Source: Bimuria novae-zelandiae CBS 107.79 (Eukaryota > Ascomycota > Dothideomycetes > Pleosporales > Didymosphaeriaceae). Taken from it: a stretch of DNA of 64,000 nucleotides. Of this stretch, positions 33,466 to 45,599 are shown in pieces. The stretch's first letter is position 1. Every line of letters starts with the position of its first letter. The stretch is taken from the NCBI GenBank assembly GCA_010015655.1, contig ML976719.1:247047-311046 (forward strand), read 5' to 3'. The notes beneath the pieces are model-generated. The model had not been told where the DNA came from. It worked only from the letters and a program-made list of their open reading frames with translations, and made no database searches. A program made the position numbers and the translations under genes.

Positions 33466-33858
33466 TCAAAGCCCCCCCCAAAAAACCCCCATCCCAACCA
33501 ACGCCCAAACCGCCCAGCCTCTCACCCCTACCCCCTTCTCCGCCGCACTCTTCCTCTCCCTTTCCACAACCCCCCAATATCCCTCCAGTCTTCCATCCAT
33601 AAAGCACTGCCAGGCCTCATTCGCACTTCCCTTTTCCACACGCGCCACTAAGAAGCATCCAATCGCGTCCGCGGGCATCGTGGGGTCCGTGTAGTTGACG
33701 GCCGGGGAGCCGGCGCAGCGCTCGAGGATCGCGTGGTTGCCGGTTAGGTTTGTGACATAGATATAGGGTTCTGGGACGGTGATGTGGAAGGGAGAGGGGG
33801 AGAAGGAGGGGGGTGGGTGGGTGCAGGTGTACGTGGGCGTCCAAGGGGTGAGCGCCAT
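33466..33858 (-). CDS. Small orphan protein with C-terminal membrane segment
   Basis: Minus-strand frame of 130 residues from the Met at 33858 (MALTPWTPTYTCTHPPPSFS). The first third is rich in Pro, Thr and Ser. The middle contains PEPYIYVTNLTGNHAILERC, two N-glycosylation sequons (NLT, NYT) and regularly spaced Cys residues. The end is a basic stretch followed by a short hydrophobic tail (GWAVWALVGMGVFWGGL), as in a tail anchor or GPI signal. The frame is open upstream to 34071, but that part looks like leader. No clear N-terminal signal peptide is seen, so the topology is uncertain. Not a family I recognise. Confidence 0.5.
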   Translation of the reverse strand: MALTPWTPTYTCTHPPPSFSPSPFHITVPEPYIYVTNLTGNHAILERCAGSPAVNYTDPTMPADAIGCFLVARVEKGSANEAWQCFMDGRLEGYWGVVERERKSAAEKGVGVRGWAVWALVGMGVFWGGL

Positions 33859-34366
33859 TGCCGGGGGTTGTTGGGTGTGAACGTGTGGTTTGGTGAGCTG
33901 TTTGTTTTCTTTCTCTTGAGCTTGTTGGAGGGTTCGCGGATAGTATGTGTTCTTTAGTGTGATTGTAGTGTAGGAGGTAGGATAGAGGGTGCTTCGAGGC
34001 ATAGAGTGGGCTTTTGAGTTGTTGAGGGAAAAGGAACAACAAAACGAAGGCTGTTTGTAGAGGTACGTCATGGAGGCTACGCATGGATTCGGTGGCGCGG
34101 GAGAGGTCTTGGGTGCAAACGGAACCTGGGAAGGGACGGCCTGCGATGGCAGATGTTACACGACTGGACCAATGCGCATCGGAAGTGTTTATATTACTAG
34201 CTACGTAGCGCCCACCACTGAGAAAAGAATGTGTCTTGTGAGTTTGCCACCTAACTATTACTTGAAACGAACGCATACCCAACTATGACAAATAAATAAG
34301 GAAAACAAATGTGACATTCACAAGGGGCAAGCCCCAGCGCCAGCAGGCGAAGTGTCAACCACTTCC
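33859..34366. other. Intergenic region
   Basis: Upstream region of the small orphan gene and 3' flank of the cupin gene. An open antisense frame covers part of it but has no coding character of its own. Confidence 0.45.
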
Positions 34367-35227
34367 TCACTCGAACGGAATACCACACTTCTTAGCGCAA
34401 GACTCAACGATGCTAGTGAAAGAGCTCGTAAGAGTCGGCCTCAGCTCTTTAATCTGCTGCGGAGTAAGGTAGTCAGAGTACCCAGTGCTAGCCTGCACCA
34501 CTTCATCAGGCTCGGCAGTGAAGAAGCCGCGGGCAGCCTCGGCACGGCCGGGGTCGGGGTTATCGAGGCCAGCGACAAAGACTGCTGGCTCGCACTCGGG
34601 GTTGAACTGCCAGTGAATAATCCCCTTCGGGAAGAGCATGCCGGTGTAGTTCGTCAGCGTCGTGTTGATCTGCGGGAGTGCACCGATGACTGGCGGTGGG
34701 GCGCCAACCACGTTACCGAAGCCACTATCATTCTCCAGGATAAGAGCGCCAATTAGAGTGCCCTGGACAACGGTCAGGAGCTCGTTGGAGCGCGGATGCC
34801 AGTGAGGTGTGTTGAGGCCGCAGGGGTTAACGAAGCCGACAGCGCCGGCAAGACCAGTGGAACCGAGAGCTGGGAAGTTGCTGACGGTGGAAAGAACGAT
34901 ACTTCCTCCCGTGGGCGGGGTGACGGTGTTGTTGATGAATTGGAAGGTATCGTTAGATGCGTTGGGGGGGTTGGGAAAGAGAATTTTCTCCCGAGCGGTC
35001 TCAGACTGCGCAAGCAGGAGCGCTTCACGTTGAGCTTCGAGTTGCGCCGGAGTGAGAGAATTCACAGTGTTGGGATTCACTTCGCGCTTGGTCAGGGGAT
35101 TAAGGTCGTCGAAGCGCTTGTAGTATTCGATCGAACGAGCTTCGAGGCTTTGTGGCTCACTGATGGCCACGGGAGAGGCCATCGTTGCGGCCGCCAGAAG
35201 CGCAAGGATGGAAGTGATGGTTTGCAT
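34367..35227 (-). CDS. Secreted germin-like cupin
   Basis: Single-exon gene of 286 residues on the minus strand. The N-terminus MQTITSILALLAAATMASPV is a signal peptide, so the product is secreted or cell-wall bound. The cupin metal site is complete: PHWHPRSNELLTVVQG gives His142, His144 and Glu149 (germin box 1), and GMLFPKGIIHWQFNPEC gives His205 (box 2). A propeptide-like region (residues 20-90) precedes the cupin domain, and sequons NDT, NTT and NYT suggest glycosylation. Germin-type cupins bind Mn or Fe; some are oxalate oxidases or superoxide dismutases, others (spherulins) are stress or spore proteins. The sequence does not decide between these. The 3' LTR of copia element 8 starts only 73 bp upstream of the ATG, so the promoter may have been altered by insertion. 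Confidence 0.88.
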   Translation of the reverse strand: MQTITSILALLAAATMASPVAISEPQSLEARSIEYYKRFDDLNPLTKREVNPNTVNSLTPAQLEAQREALLLAQSETAREKILFPNPPNASNDTFQFINNTVTPPTGGSIVLSTVSNFPALGSTGLAGAVGFVNPCGLNTPHWHPRSNELLTVVQGTLIGALILENDSGFGNVVGAPPPVIGALPQINTTLTNYTGMLFPKGIIHWQFNPECEPAVFVAGLDNPDPGRAEAARGFFTAEPDEVVQASTGYSDYLTPQQIKELRPTLTSSFTSIVESCAKKCGIPFE

Positions 35228-35300
35228 GACGAGTGGGTTGGGTTGACTCTGGGTCTGGTGTTGAAGTGGAGGGAATTGCTGTGATTCTCCTGTCCTGTCG

Positions 35301-35470
35301 TGTAAGCAGGTGGGTGGTATGTGTGAAGGTAGTATATTGTGTGTGTAATTGTCTGAGTTGTTCTGTGTTGTGTTGTGTGTACATGGAGTGATCAGAGGCT
35401 CGTATATAGAGATAGAGCTGACTCATGAGACTAGTGTCGTCATGTGACATATCTCTGGGCTGCTTACACA
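35301..35470 (-). repeat. 3' LTR of element 8
   Basis: 170 bp with TGTAAGCAG...CTGCTTACA ends. Same family as 46150-46329 (180 bp) and the solo LTR at 57557-57751 (195 bp). Part of the length difference lies in a TGTTG/ACAAC microsatellite. Confidence 0.9.
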
Positions 35471-35985
35471 CCCCCTTCAGGTTCGAACGCATGTTTGAAG
35501 CTGATGTTGGCTATAGATCCCCCTCTACCTTTGTAGGGTAGCTGCATTTTGGGGTCGAGAACCTAGCTTTTGTGCCAGTCTCAGTATTGGTGCAGTCCCA
35601 GGTGGGTAGCCGTCCGCCGTCGCAGTGTAGGTGGATCTCGCTCTATACTACAGGCGTCCCTAGTAGTAGGACGTCTCCCAGAGCTAGTACTGAGATCCTG
35701 ATTGCTTCGCGTTCTGTGCTGAGGTTGATGAGCCTTGTAGGTGGAGCTTGATACATGATGCGAGCATGTTTGCTCTGTGTATGAAGTGGAATACAGCATG
35801 AATCTGAGTACAGGATAGGGGTACAGCGTAGAGCTGTGTACATGATAGAGCTGAGTAAAGTATAGTCTCGTTAAACCTGTAAAAACCACATGGGAAAAAC
35901 CAGGAAGAGTACTATACTGTGGGGAAGCTCATTGAGAAGGAAAAGGTTGAAAATGAAGAAGAGAGACCCAGTTTTCGTGCTTCTG
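35471..35985 (-). other. 3' untranslated part of element 8
   Basis: About 515 bp between the end of pol and the 3' LTR with normal base composition and no long frame, unusually long for a copia element. The polypurine tract is at its end (35471-35480). Confidence 0.5.
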
Positions 35986-35989
35986 TCTG

Positions 35990-36851
35990 GGCAGTAGCTT
36001 GGTGAGGCCGTTAGCTGGTTGACAGGTTGTTTAGATGTATAAGAGGTTGATATTGTTAGATTGAGCTTCTTGTCGAAGCTAGTGATAATAGATATCGACG
36101 TGCCGTACAGTAGTCTTAAGACAAGGCGTAGTAGGGGTGAGAAGTTGGATAGTCTGCTGATTGTCACAGTATAGAAGACGTTCATAATCTGGATTAAAGC
36201 CGATTTGTTCGAAGACTCTCCACTACCAGATCAGTTCAGTGTCTGCAGACGATGCGGCGACTAGCTCTGCTTTTGTCGTTGACTTTGTAACACAGCGTTG
36301 GAGTGTTGCTTTCCAGTCTACAGGTCTGCTAAACAGAAAGAAGATATAGCCTTGTGAGCTCTTGCGTGAAATCTTATTATTAGTGTATAATGCATCTATT
36401 GCTCTAAAGAACTTAGGTTAAGGTTAGTTGGCTATATAGACTAATTTGTTTAAGATAGAGGCGGTATAGTAGAGCGCTTAATCTTTAGTTCCTAGCAGGT
36501 AGGCGATTGTCTAGTAGGCTGCGTTAAGATGACGTGAAGATGGATTCGTGAGAAACTCCGCTAGTTTAGAATAGGCTTTTAAGACATTAGGTCGGGTAGC
36601 TCTAGCTACATATCCTATAGATCCTATAAGCTAGGCATATTTGTGCTTGGTGAAGTCATTTGCTTAATTCTCTGATAGCAATAACTCTTTTAGAGGCAGT
36701 GGTATAGCTAGCAACTTCGTATATAGCTTTAGTAAAGGAAACTTCTGTGCAAGCTTCTCGATGTATAAAGTTTGTAATAGCTAGATAGAGCCATTCTCAC
36801 GATCTCTATGCGTTTGAATACCACAGAACGTTTAAAGCTCTCCTAGAGATC
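35990..36851 (-). pseudogene. Element 8: RNase H end of pol (left part)
   Basis: The minus strand reads LYCDNQQTIQLLTPTTPCLK, then VRHVDIYYH and PANGLTKLLPRQ near 36180-35990, which is the conserved end of copia pol. Few stops. Confidence 0.7.
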
Positions 36852-36968
36852 TGTTACGGTACGGTTCCATCGGGTTCTATGCCAAGACTCTTGGGTGGAT
36901 CCAGAGTGTATATATATGTAGGATACTTCTACTGTAGAGGAATGAAGGCAGCTCTTCCCTTCCTCATA
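36852..36968 (+). repeat. 5' LTR of element 9
   Basis: 117 bp from TGTTACGG to TTCCTCATA; the terminal CA has become TA, a C-to-T change relative to the other copy. Confidence 0.92.
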
Positions 36969-37205
36969 GTTATAAGCCCGAAAGCCTTTAACAATCGCTA
37001 CGTTCACAGGGTATTGTACTAGGGTCTATCTTTGCAGACCTAGTCAGTTGTTACGTTGTTAAGTTAGGACCTCGTTGTCACTAGATAATCAGTTAAGAGA
37101 CGTGAATTGTCTAGGATTAGCGCCAGTTAGGACCTCGTCGTTAGAGAATTAACGTTATATAGAATACAAACGCCGTATAGAATACAGACGCCGCATCTCG
37201 CAAGG

Positions 37206-38420
37206 ATGGCGACTAAATTAGACCCGCTAATTACGAAAGAGACCGTTATACTTAACAAACTAGAGGATTAGTTAAAATAGATATTCCTTAAAAAGGACTA
37301 CGCAGTTAGGAACTATATCTAGGAATACGTTAATCTATCGCTAAGCCACGAAGAAGTCTCTAAGTTAGAGATAAAGAAGCCTAAAAGGCTTAAGCTAAAG
37401 GAATTTCATAAGCCAAGAACTGCAAGAGGTGGTAACGTAAGTGGCGAAGCAGGGAGCGTAAGGGGCACAGGGGGTGGCGCAGCAGGCGATCAAGATACCA
37501 AAGAAGTCACCATCCTGGACCTCACAGATCAGGAGCTGAGAAGATACGAGCTTTGGCAAAAGGACTATCAAAGTGCACTAGCCAAATGGCGGCAGAAAGA
37601 GAAGGCTCTTGGAAACTTTACAGAGCAGATTAATAGAACAATCGCATCGCGGCATATTTATCTAATCGCTAACTGCTCGAGCACACATAAGCGACTAAGA
37701 ACTCTAATAAAGCACCTCTGTCCTAGCCAAGGTAAGCGTAATACTTAACTCTAAGCACGTTATTAGGCACTTAAGAATTAACCACGAAAGGTAAACCTTA
37801 ACACCTAGTTTTAGGACTAAATAAAGATAACGCGTCTTATAACCTAAGCGGGCATGCTAGAGGTCTATAGTAATTAAGCGCAAGAAGACTTTATCCTATT
37901 AATTAGAGGCCTAGATAATAGCTAGGTATTAAGTTAGCTATTAGCGCTTATTATAGCAGAACAGACTAGTAAAGACTTTATTAGCATTTTTAATCTAGTG
38001 GCCGATTTTACTTCGTACTATCGACGGACTCGACCAATTGCATCAGGACTAGGTACATTCGCTACTCTAGGTGTTGCTCTACCAGCCAATCAGCCAGCCG
38101 ATTAGTTAAAGGATTAGAAGAATAAGCGTCAGAAGAAGACACCAACCTGCCTATATAGTAAGAAGCATAGATTCGACAGTTACTACTACGTTAATATAGC
38201 TTTACAACCTGCTAATTAGCGGCCAAATAAAGACGTCGAGAAGAAGTTCTAGAAGCTTTAAGCCAATTAGTCACCTATAGCAAAGGTTCTTCAAAAAATA
38301 GAAAACAGGCTAGCTAAAAGTAATACTAGGACGTCTACTAAGTCAGGAGAAGTTACTGCTTTTAATAATAGCTAGTAGCTAGCTATAATGCCTTAGTATA
38401 GTGCACTTTAGGTTGCTGCT
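37206..38420 (+). pseudogene. gag of copia element 9
   Basis: The ATG at 37206 begins MATKLDPLITKETVILNKLE and is followed by TAG where Trp is expected. An almost intact stretch (37380-37700) reads LRRYELWQKDYQSALAKWRQ and INRTIASRHIYL, similar to gag of element 1. A degraded second half follows. Boundaries are approximate. Confidence 0.7.
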
Positions 38421-41400
38421 ACTAACAAGCTAATGCTTCGGCCTCCACTACTAAATAGATGGATTCTTGATCCTGGCTCGAATACGCATGTTACCAATAC
38501 TAAGGCATATAGCTAGAAGAAGATCTTTAATACTAAGCTAAAAGAAAGCGCGTACGCTGGTGGCTAATTAATACCTATTTAGGAATAGGGAGAGGTCCTG
38601 CTTAAGATTAATACACCTTTTAGAGTTAAGATAATTCAACTAACGTACGTTGCATACATACCTAAGTTCTTTATAAGTATTATTAGCCTATCTTAATGCA
38701 AAAGCCTAGGCATTAAATTCAACTCTAGCCAAAACTGCCTGTACTAAAAGAAGCTGTCGAATGTGATATACTAGCTTAAATATAATAGTAGTTACTAGTT
38801 AATAAACTTAGATTACAACGACTAACCGCCATTAGAACTCTATGCAACTCAGTACCAACCTAGGCCATCCTACTCTAGCAGGAAGCTAATGAGCGTGAGT
38901 GCGATGGAAGCTTATAGAGTGTTTGGCCATGCGAGCCAGAAGGCGATCGCTCATTTATCAGAGAACGTTAATGGAATACAGCTTAGCGAGCAGCCAGAGC
39001 ATGCGCCGTTGTGGACAGACTGTGAGGTCTATACAGAGACGAAGCTACATAAGTTAATAAGCAGGAGAGCTCCACGAGAGCCAGCAGAACGTCCATTCTA
39101 TCGACTAGGAATAGACCTCATATAGCTAAGGGAGCGCACCGAGCGTTGCTACAATAGAGATCTATGGCTATTCCACGCCGTGGACTAGTACAGCAAGTGG
39201 CACGAAGCTTGTTGCCTACCTAATAAAAGCTTAATAACGCTTTAACAAGCAGCTTAAAGATTACTAGCTAAACTATAACGTCAATTCCGCGCGCATGTAG
39301 CTATTGTAAGACTTAATAGTGAATAAGGCTATTCTAAGCTACTTAGTGTCTTTAAGGATCTAGGGATCGTCGTTAAACCGCGTGCAGAGTATACAGAAGA
39401 GCAGAATAGTTTAATAGAGAAAGCTAGCTATTTAATTATTATCCGTGCAAGAGCTATCAGGCTTAAAGCAGATCTACTAAAGGAGCTATTAAATAAATGC
39501 GTTATAGCGGCTATCTATCTGCTTAATCGCACACCTACTAAATCGCTTAACTAGAAAACACCTTATCAGATTATTAGAGGTGTAAAGCTATTAGTAGCTT
39601 ATCTTAGTATTATAGGAGCACGAGCGTACGTCCTTAATTAGCAAGTAAAGCGCGGAGAGAAGCTAGAATCTCGTGCTTTAATAAGACACCTAGTTGGATA
39701 CAATTCGACGAACATTTATCGCATTTGGATGCCAACACTGGGCAGAGTTATCAGGACTAGAGATGTGGTCCTTATGCCCTCAAAGCTATACACTACCGAC
39801 GAGGTATATGCTGAGAAGGAGACGCTACGCAGAGCAGTAACAGTACTAGATATCAAGGAGTTGGATAAGCTAGAGGATCTAGAAATTAATTAGCCGCTTA
39901 ACATGACTCAGAATAATACACGAACAAACACTTTAAAAGACAAGGACAGTGCTAAAGCGCAGCTTCTAGGTAAACTAATGCGCTAGTAGCAGACGACAAA
40001 GGTAGTAGAAGCCAAGTTAAGTAAGCAGCGCGGACTTTTAACACTAGAAGAAACGCTAGAGCCTAGTGCTATATTTAGAAATCAGCAGTCTGTTTAGATA
40101 GTAGATAATGAAGTTAAGCTTCCTCGCGACTGGCAACCGCTAGCAGAAGGAGACGAAGCACTAGATTAACATTCAAACAACACGCGTAGACGAGACAAGA
40201 TCAGCAGCAATGTTGACGCTAGCCATATTATATCTGGCAGAAGGCGCAGAAACAGCAAGACACCCAGAGACTACTTCGCTACATTTGCTGCGGCTGTCAA
40301 CCCATCCGCGCCAGAGAAGTTACTCAGTGAGCTTCCTAGAACTAGGCTACATCGCGATCAGCTGCCGCCTCCACCGAAGCGATGGAAGGATCTAGAGAAG
40401 CACCTATTCGGCGCAGAGTTTCGTGCAACTGCAAGTGCTAAGCTCAACAGTTGCAAAAGCAAGGGGTGTTTTAGCAGGACTATAGCTACTTAGGCGACTG
40501 TGCAAGGCGAAGTGCTACTACTTATATAGGTATTTACGTACAAGTTTGATTAGGATGGCTACTTTTACAAGTTTAAGGCGCGACTGGTAGTCAGAGGGGA
40601 CCTACAGGAAGACTGGGGAGACACCTACGCAGCAACGCTGGCAGCACGCGTTTTCCGCTTCCTAATTGCTCTATCGGCTGCCTTTGGGCTACTTGCCTAT
40701 TAGTATGATGTTCTGAATGCCTTCCTGAATGCTTACCTCAATCGTCTGATCTATGTACGCACGCCTGACGGATTTATAGATTAACTTAGTAAGCTACTAG
40801 AGCTTAAGCGCGCACTCTACAGCCTGCGCGATACTTTACTTCTCTAGTATAAGTACTTAAAGAGTACTCTAGTTAAGCTAGGACTAAAGCTAGTTAAGGA
40901 AGTACCCTGCTTATTTACTAGCGAGAGCCTGATTATCTTCTTCTATGTTGACGATATTGTGGTTCTAGTACACCTAGACAACCTGGAGCATTATAGTCAG
41001 TTTGAACGAAGGCTGCGAGCTACGTACGAGGTATAATATCTAGGAGAACTAAGGTGGTTCCTAGGTATACGGATTATGAGGGATTAGCCAAAAGGGAAAA
41101 TCTGGCTGATTCAGGATTCCTTTATTGACAAGATTGCAACAAAGTTTGACCTTGTACAGACTCACAAGGCCTACCCAGCCGTGCCGCTAGTGGAGAATTA
41201 TCTAGCTCTAAGCACTGAGGAACCGAATTCTTAACGTACCTACACTTATTAGCAACTAGTAGGCTCACTGGCCTATATCTTAACGTTTACACGGCCTGAT
41301 GTCGCTCGCGCACACTTAGTACTGGCACGTCACCTGCAGAATCCAGGGCAGAAGCATTTGAACGCTGCTAAGCATGTATGGCGATATCTAGTTGGCACAA

Positions 41401-41960
41401 AGCATCTAGCTATCGGAGCCTCACGGCTAGGTACAGAGAACACGACATATCTCTGTGAGACGCCTGAGGACGATCCTAGAGCGGGAACAGAACCACTGTT
41501 CTATAGAGCCTCTGACGCAGCATATACTGACGATCCTGATACGCGTTAAAGCTTATAAGGCTACTTGTTTAAGCTATATGGACTGCTAATTAACTGGAAA
41601 TCGACCTTACAGCGCTTAGTCACGAAATTAACTACTAAGGCTAAGTTGCTCGCTCTGTCTACTGCTAGCAGCGAGATGGAATGGTGGAATAAGATATTTA
41701 ACTACGTACGCTTTTAGCCAGAGATCTTACCTACCTTATACTGTGATAATTAGCAGACTGTAGGGATTGTCAACAAGGCTGAGGATAGGCTTTATACAAA
41801 GCTAAGACATGTCGACACACATTAGATGTGGCTACGATAGGAAGTAGATGCTGGGAAGCTGCAGATTAAATGGAAGCCTACAAATTAGATGCCTGCGGAC
41901 GGTCTTACAAAGACACTAGTTTGACAGAAACACAACAACTTTGTTAAATAGCTAGGCCTT
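38420..41960 (+). pseudogene. pol of copia element 9
   Basis: Segments in order: protease region near 38460-38700 (WILDPGSNTHVTN); GAG-pre-integrase zinc finger near 38930-39020 with FGHAS and DCEVYTETK, where a Cys is now Tyr; integrase to about 39700; RT at about 40560-41090 with AYQYDVLNAFLNAYLNRLIY (first residue group broken by TAG) and FFYVDDIVVL; RNase H near 41360-41950 with RYLVGTKHLAIGASR, ASDAAYTDD and ADGLTKTL. Many TAG at expected Trp or Gln positions. Confidence 0.75.
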
Positions 41961-42131
41961 ATAGATATTACAGAGCAGCTAAAGGGACCATCTACTAGCG
42001 ACGATGTACTAGAGCCTGATAACTTTTCTACCTGGTATTGAAAAGAAGATCGGGGGGTGCGACTATATAGGGAGACTCAGATTAACATCTCAAAGAAGTT
42101 AGCTTTGTTGTCCACTGCAGCTAGGGGGGTG

Positions 42132-42248
42132 TGTTACGGTACGGTTCCATTAGGTTCTATGCCAAGACTCTTGGGTGGATCCAGAGTGTATATATATGTA
42201 GGATACTTCTACTGTAGAGGAATGAACGCAGCTCTTCCCTTCCTCACA
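42132..42248 (+). repeat. 3' LTR of element 9
   Basis: 117 bp from TGTTACGG to TTCCTCACA, preceded by the polypurine tract at 42123-42131. Confidence 0.92.
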
Positions 42249-42253
42249 AGATC

Positions 42254-45200
42254 GAATCTTATATCGAGACAGGAGCTTCTGTTCGAATTCATGTAGTGTA
42301 GCTTTGTGGGCTGGTAGGCAGAGTACGACAATGTCGTCTATATAGAAGAAGACTAGAAGCTTGTTATTCTTCTATAGATAAGGAGCGTCTTTGACTTCGT
42401 GTAGTCCTAGTTTAGAGAGCGTCTTAGTGAGCTCTTAATACTAGAGTAGTGGCGAGGTCTTTAGGCCGTACAGAGCTTAACATAGTTTTTATAGATAACT
42501 AGGATTAGAGAATCCTTCTAGTAAGTAATAATAGACTAGTGTTGCGAGCTAAGCGTTTGTGAATACGTTAACTGTATTATACTAACGGATCTCTATGTTA
42601 AAGTAGGCCACTATAGTAACTAGAGCTTAGAATATTCGAACTGCTAGAGTAGCTACGTAGGTATTCTTAGTAGTTGTTTGCAGATCGCCTTGTACACAAA
42701 TACGTACTTTGTATTTCGTAAGGTATCCTTAATTATTAAGCTTGAACTTAAAGACCTATATTAACGGGAGAACTTCTTAGTCTTATAGATTTAACTCTTG
42801 CTAAGTAATCCTCTCGTACGTGCCTTTTTGTTTCACGTTGTTGATTTCTTGTTGCATTGCTTGGAGAAAGCCTTTCTTGTGTGGAGATGGCATCCTCATC
42901 ACATCTTTGTAGAGACGCGGCTCAGGAGGTAGCTCGGTGTAGTGAAATCGTGTTTTTGATGCTGTAGCTGAGGCTGCTACGTATACTAACTAGTATATGT
43001 TGATAAAAAAGCTACTACTCTTCTGAGATGGCTTTCTAGATCTTGTTAACCCTTTAGGTAGTATGTGAGACTAACAAAGGTTGCTATTAATTAGTTCTTA
43101 ATTCTGTGCTTAATTTAAGTCTAATGTTTGACGTTTACGCTTTTTTAAGGATGTAGGCATTACAGGTAGGCTAGCTAGCGTGGTTAATAACAAGCGCTGC
43201 GAGTTATTATAAAGTAAGTTTTATAAACTGCTATAAACCTTAGTAGTCTCTATTTAACTTAGTGTTAGAAGCTATAAATTATAACTTTTAGTTTAACGTA
43301 GGATTGTTGTTTCTCTTTGCGTTGGTTGGTTTTGTTTTATAGATGCAGTAGTCTGGCTGTGCTGATCTAGATCTGCCGTATGCTTGTCTTTGGATGTGTC
43401 TTCTATAGAGCTGTCTTGGCTGCGCAATGTAGGTAGTTAATACTTATAGGCGAATTACTCTAGCTTAGAGCCTTATAGTAGAGGATCTGTTTCATCGTGT
43501 AGTTAATAGAAGAGGTCTTCTCTAAAGGTGACGTCTCTTACACGAATTACTTTGCCTCTATTTGCTCGACTTCTTGCTTTAGGCATCTAAATTCAGTAGA
43601 TATTTAATAAGTTATACCTAACTAGATATCTTACTAGAGCTTAAGGACTAAGCTTATCTATTTATGGTATTTATTTGCGTAGTGCGTATGCTCGGCAGCT
43701 ATAGATGCGTAGATAAGTAATTAATAGCTTCTTGCTATAGGTAATTTCGAATAGTGTTTTCTAACCTAGTGATTGCGTGGGTGTGCGATTAAGCAAGTAT
43801 ACTGCTATAGAGTAGATTTTAGAGCCAAGTGCTAGAGGTAGGTTTAAGGTAATCTTTATTAAGTAACTTCTCTTAATAAGACTCCTGCTAGAGCGCTCTG
43901 CTAAGCCATTTTGCTCCTTAGTATGTAGAGCCCTAATCTGTAGCTTGATGCCTTCTCTCTAATAGTAGTCTCTAGTAGAGTTATCTATCAGCCTATATCC
44001 TCGCTTGTCGTTAGCGATGAGAAAGGTGACAGTTGTGTTAAATTCTTGTTTAATAGTTCGATCTAATCGCCTGATAATAGACAGGAGCATAAGCTTGTCC
44101 CGTCTAGGTATTATATAGACGAAATAGAATTTCGAGAATAGATTAAACCCATGAAAGACGTATCGGTCGCCATTATAGGCTCTTGCATCGAGCTCAATGA
44201 GATTAATAGCAATAGTCTTGAAGGCTTGTGTGGCTCTAATCTCATAGCTAGTTCGCCGTGAGATGATTTAATGTGCTTTGCTTTGTAGGCATTCTTTATA
44301 GTCGATTGTTTAAGGAGCAGATCTAGTAGATAGCTATATGCCTATTACGTAATTTTATAGTTAATTAATAGCGTTACTGCTTAGATGTCTTATTAGTATA
44401 TAGAGCTGAGACTTGCTGAGTGATCTTAGTCTAGGCGATAGAGTAAAGTATTATAGCTAACGTTAATAGGTCGTAAAAGCCTGAGTCTGAGCGGATTAAG
44501 TAGATAGAGGTTTAGTTTAATAGACTACTAGCTAGTGTCCACCTAGTCTAATAAGGGTGGCGATATCTTCTACTTGTAAGCTTAATAAGTTAGATTGATA
44601 TAGTGCATTTCTGCCAGAGTCGAAATGGACGTTTAACGATGATAGCCGGGCTAGAGAGACTAGGCTTGTGAAAAAGCTAGTAATTAAGGCTACACACTTA
44701 AGCTTTGTTTTCTTTTATCCTTAAGGTGTTAATAGAGATATCTTAACTTCCCCCTATGCCTAGATAGTCATCTCAGTGCCGCTTATAAGTACGACATTGT
44801 TAGGTAATGCAAGAGCTTTCTATTAGAACTCGGTCGGATTGTTGTAGATGTGGATATTCGTAGCAGGATCCAGTGTCTATAAGTGGAGGAGCGGGAAGTT
44901 TCGGTGCGCTAGCTAATTATTAAATACTAATAAGTAAATAGCGTAGGCCTTATATAGAAGGTCGCCTGCAGGTGTATCGCCTACGTTAATTTTTATTAAA
45001 TTAGATTCTGCCCCGTGGCTCTTATAATTCCTTCGCTTTTTATAGCGCTGATTCTTCTCTTAAATCTTATTTAGTATTCTATTCTTATTTTTAGCTTTAA
45101 ACTCTGTTATCTTCTTAGCTTTTTTAGGGTTTTTAACGAATCCTCCTTTGCGTAGTGAGGTGTCGATGTATAGGCACTATCCCTAGTAGTGTAGGTCTCT

Positions 45201-45599
45201 ACAGAAACACGATTTTAACGGCTTTAATAGCTTATCCTGTCGAGGTCTCTTTCTGCTGTTTTATTTATATAGAGACTCCTCTTAATTTAATATAGCTGCA
45301 AATGCTCCACTCTATACGGTTAATTTCGTTATAGTTATGCGATAGTAGCGTAGGTAACTAGCTAGTAGATTAGGCAATGTTAGCTGTACAGAGTTGTCGT
45401 GGGAGCTTGTTTCTGCATTAAATACAGTGATAGCGATAGTGGCAGCGTAGCCAGGATCGATCTGTTTAATGGCTCGTATGAGATCCTTGTGAGGTCTGTA
45501 GCCATGCGTCTCTAGTAGCTAGAGTTGTTTGGCCCTATTGTAGGCAGCAAGGAACGTGCTACACTATTCTTCGAGGTTCTCTCTACGAGCGTGCAGAAC
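42254..45599 (-). pseudogene. Element 8: rest of gag, protease, integrase, RT (right part of pol)
   Basis: Minus strand, many stops. A protease-like segment is near 44900-44650 (including SLVSLARLSSLNVHFDSGRN). The RT box FFYIDDIV is at about 42345-42325. Integrase lies between. The frame continues across element 9 into 36851-35990. Confidence 0.6.

Larger units (their letters stand above)
36852..42248 (+). mobile_element. Ty1/copia element 9, full length, nested in element 8
   Basis: 5397 bp on the plus strand with two 117-bp LTRs (36852-36968 and 42132-42248) that differ at four positions. Perfect 5-bp duplications AGATC lie at 36847-36851 and 42249-42253. The primer-binding motif GTTATAAGCCCG starts at 36969 and the polypurine tract AGGGGGGTG ends at 42131. 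RIP decay is patchy: 37380-37640 is nearly intact, most of the rest is full of TAG. Confidence 0.92.

Noticed and set aside
33617..34282. 221-codon minus-strand frame overlapping the small membrane-protein gene
   Set aside because: The alternative frame (33466-33858) has sequons, ordered Cys and a hydrophobic tail; this one is low-complexity Pro/His/Arg-rich.
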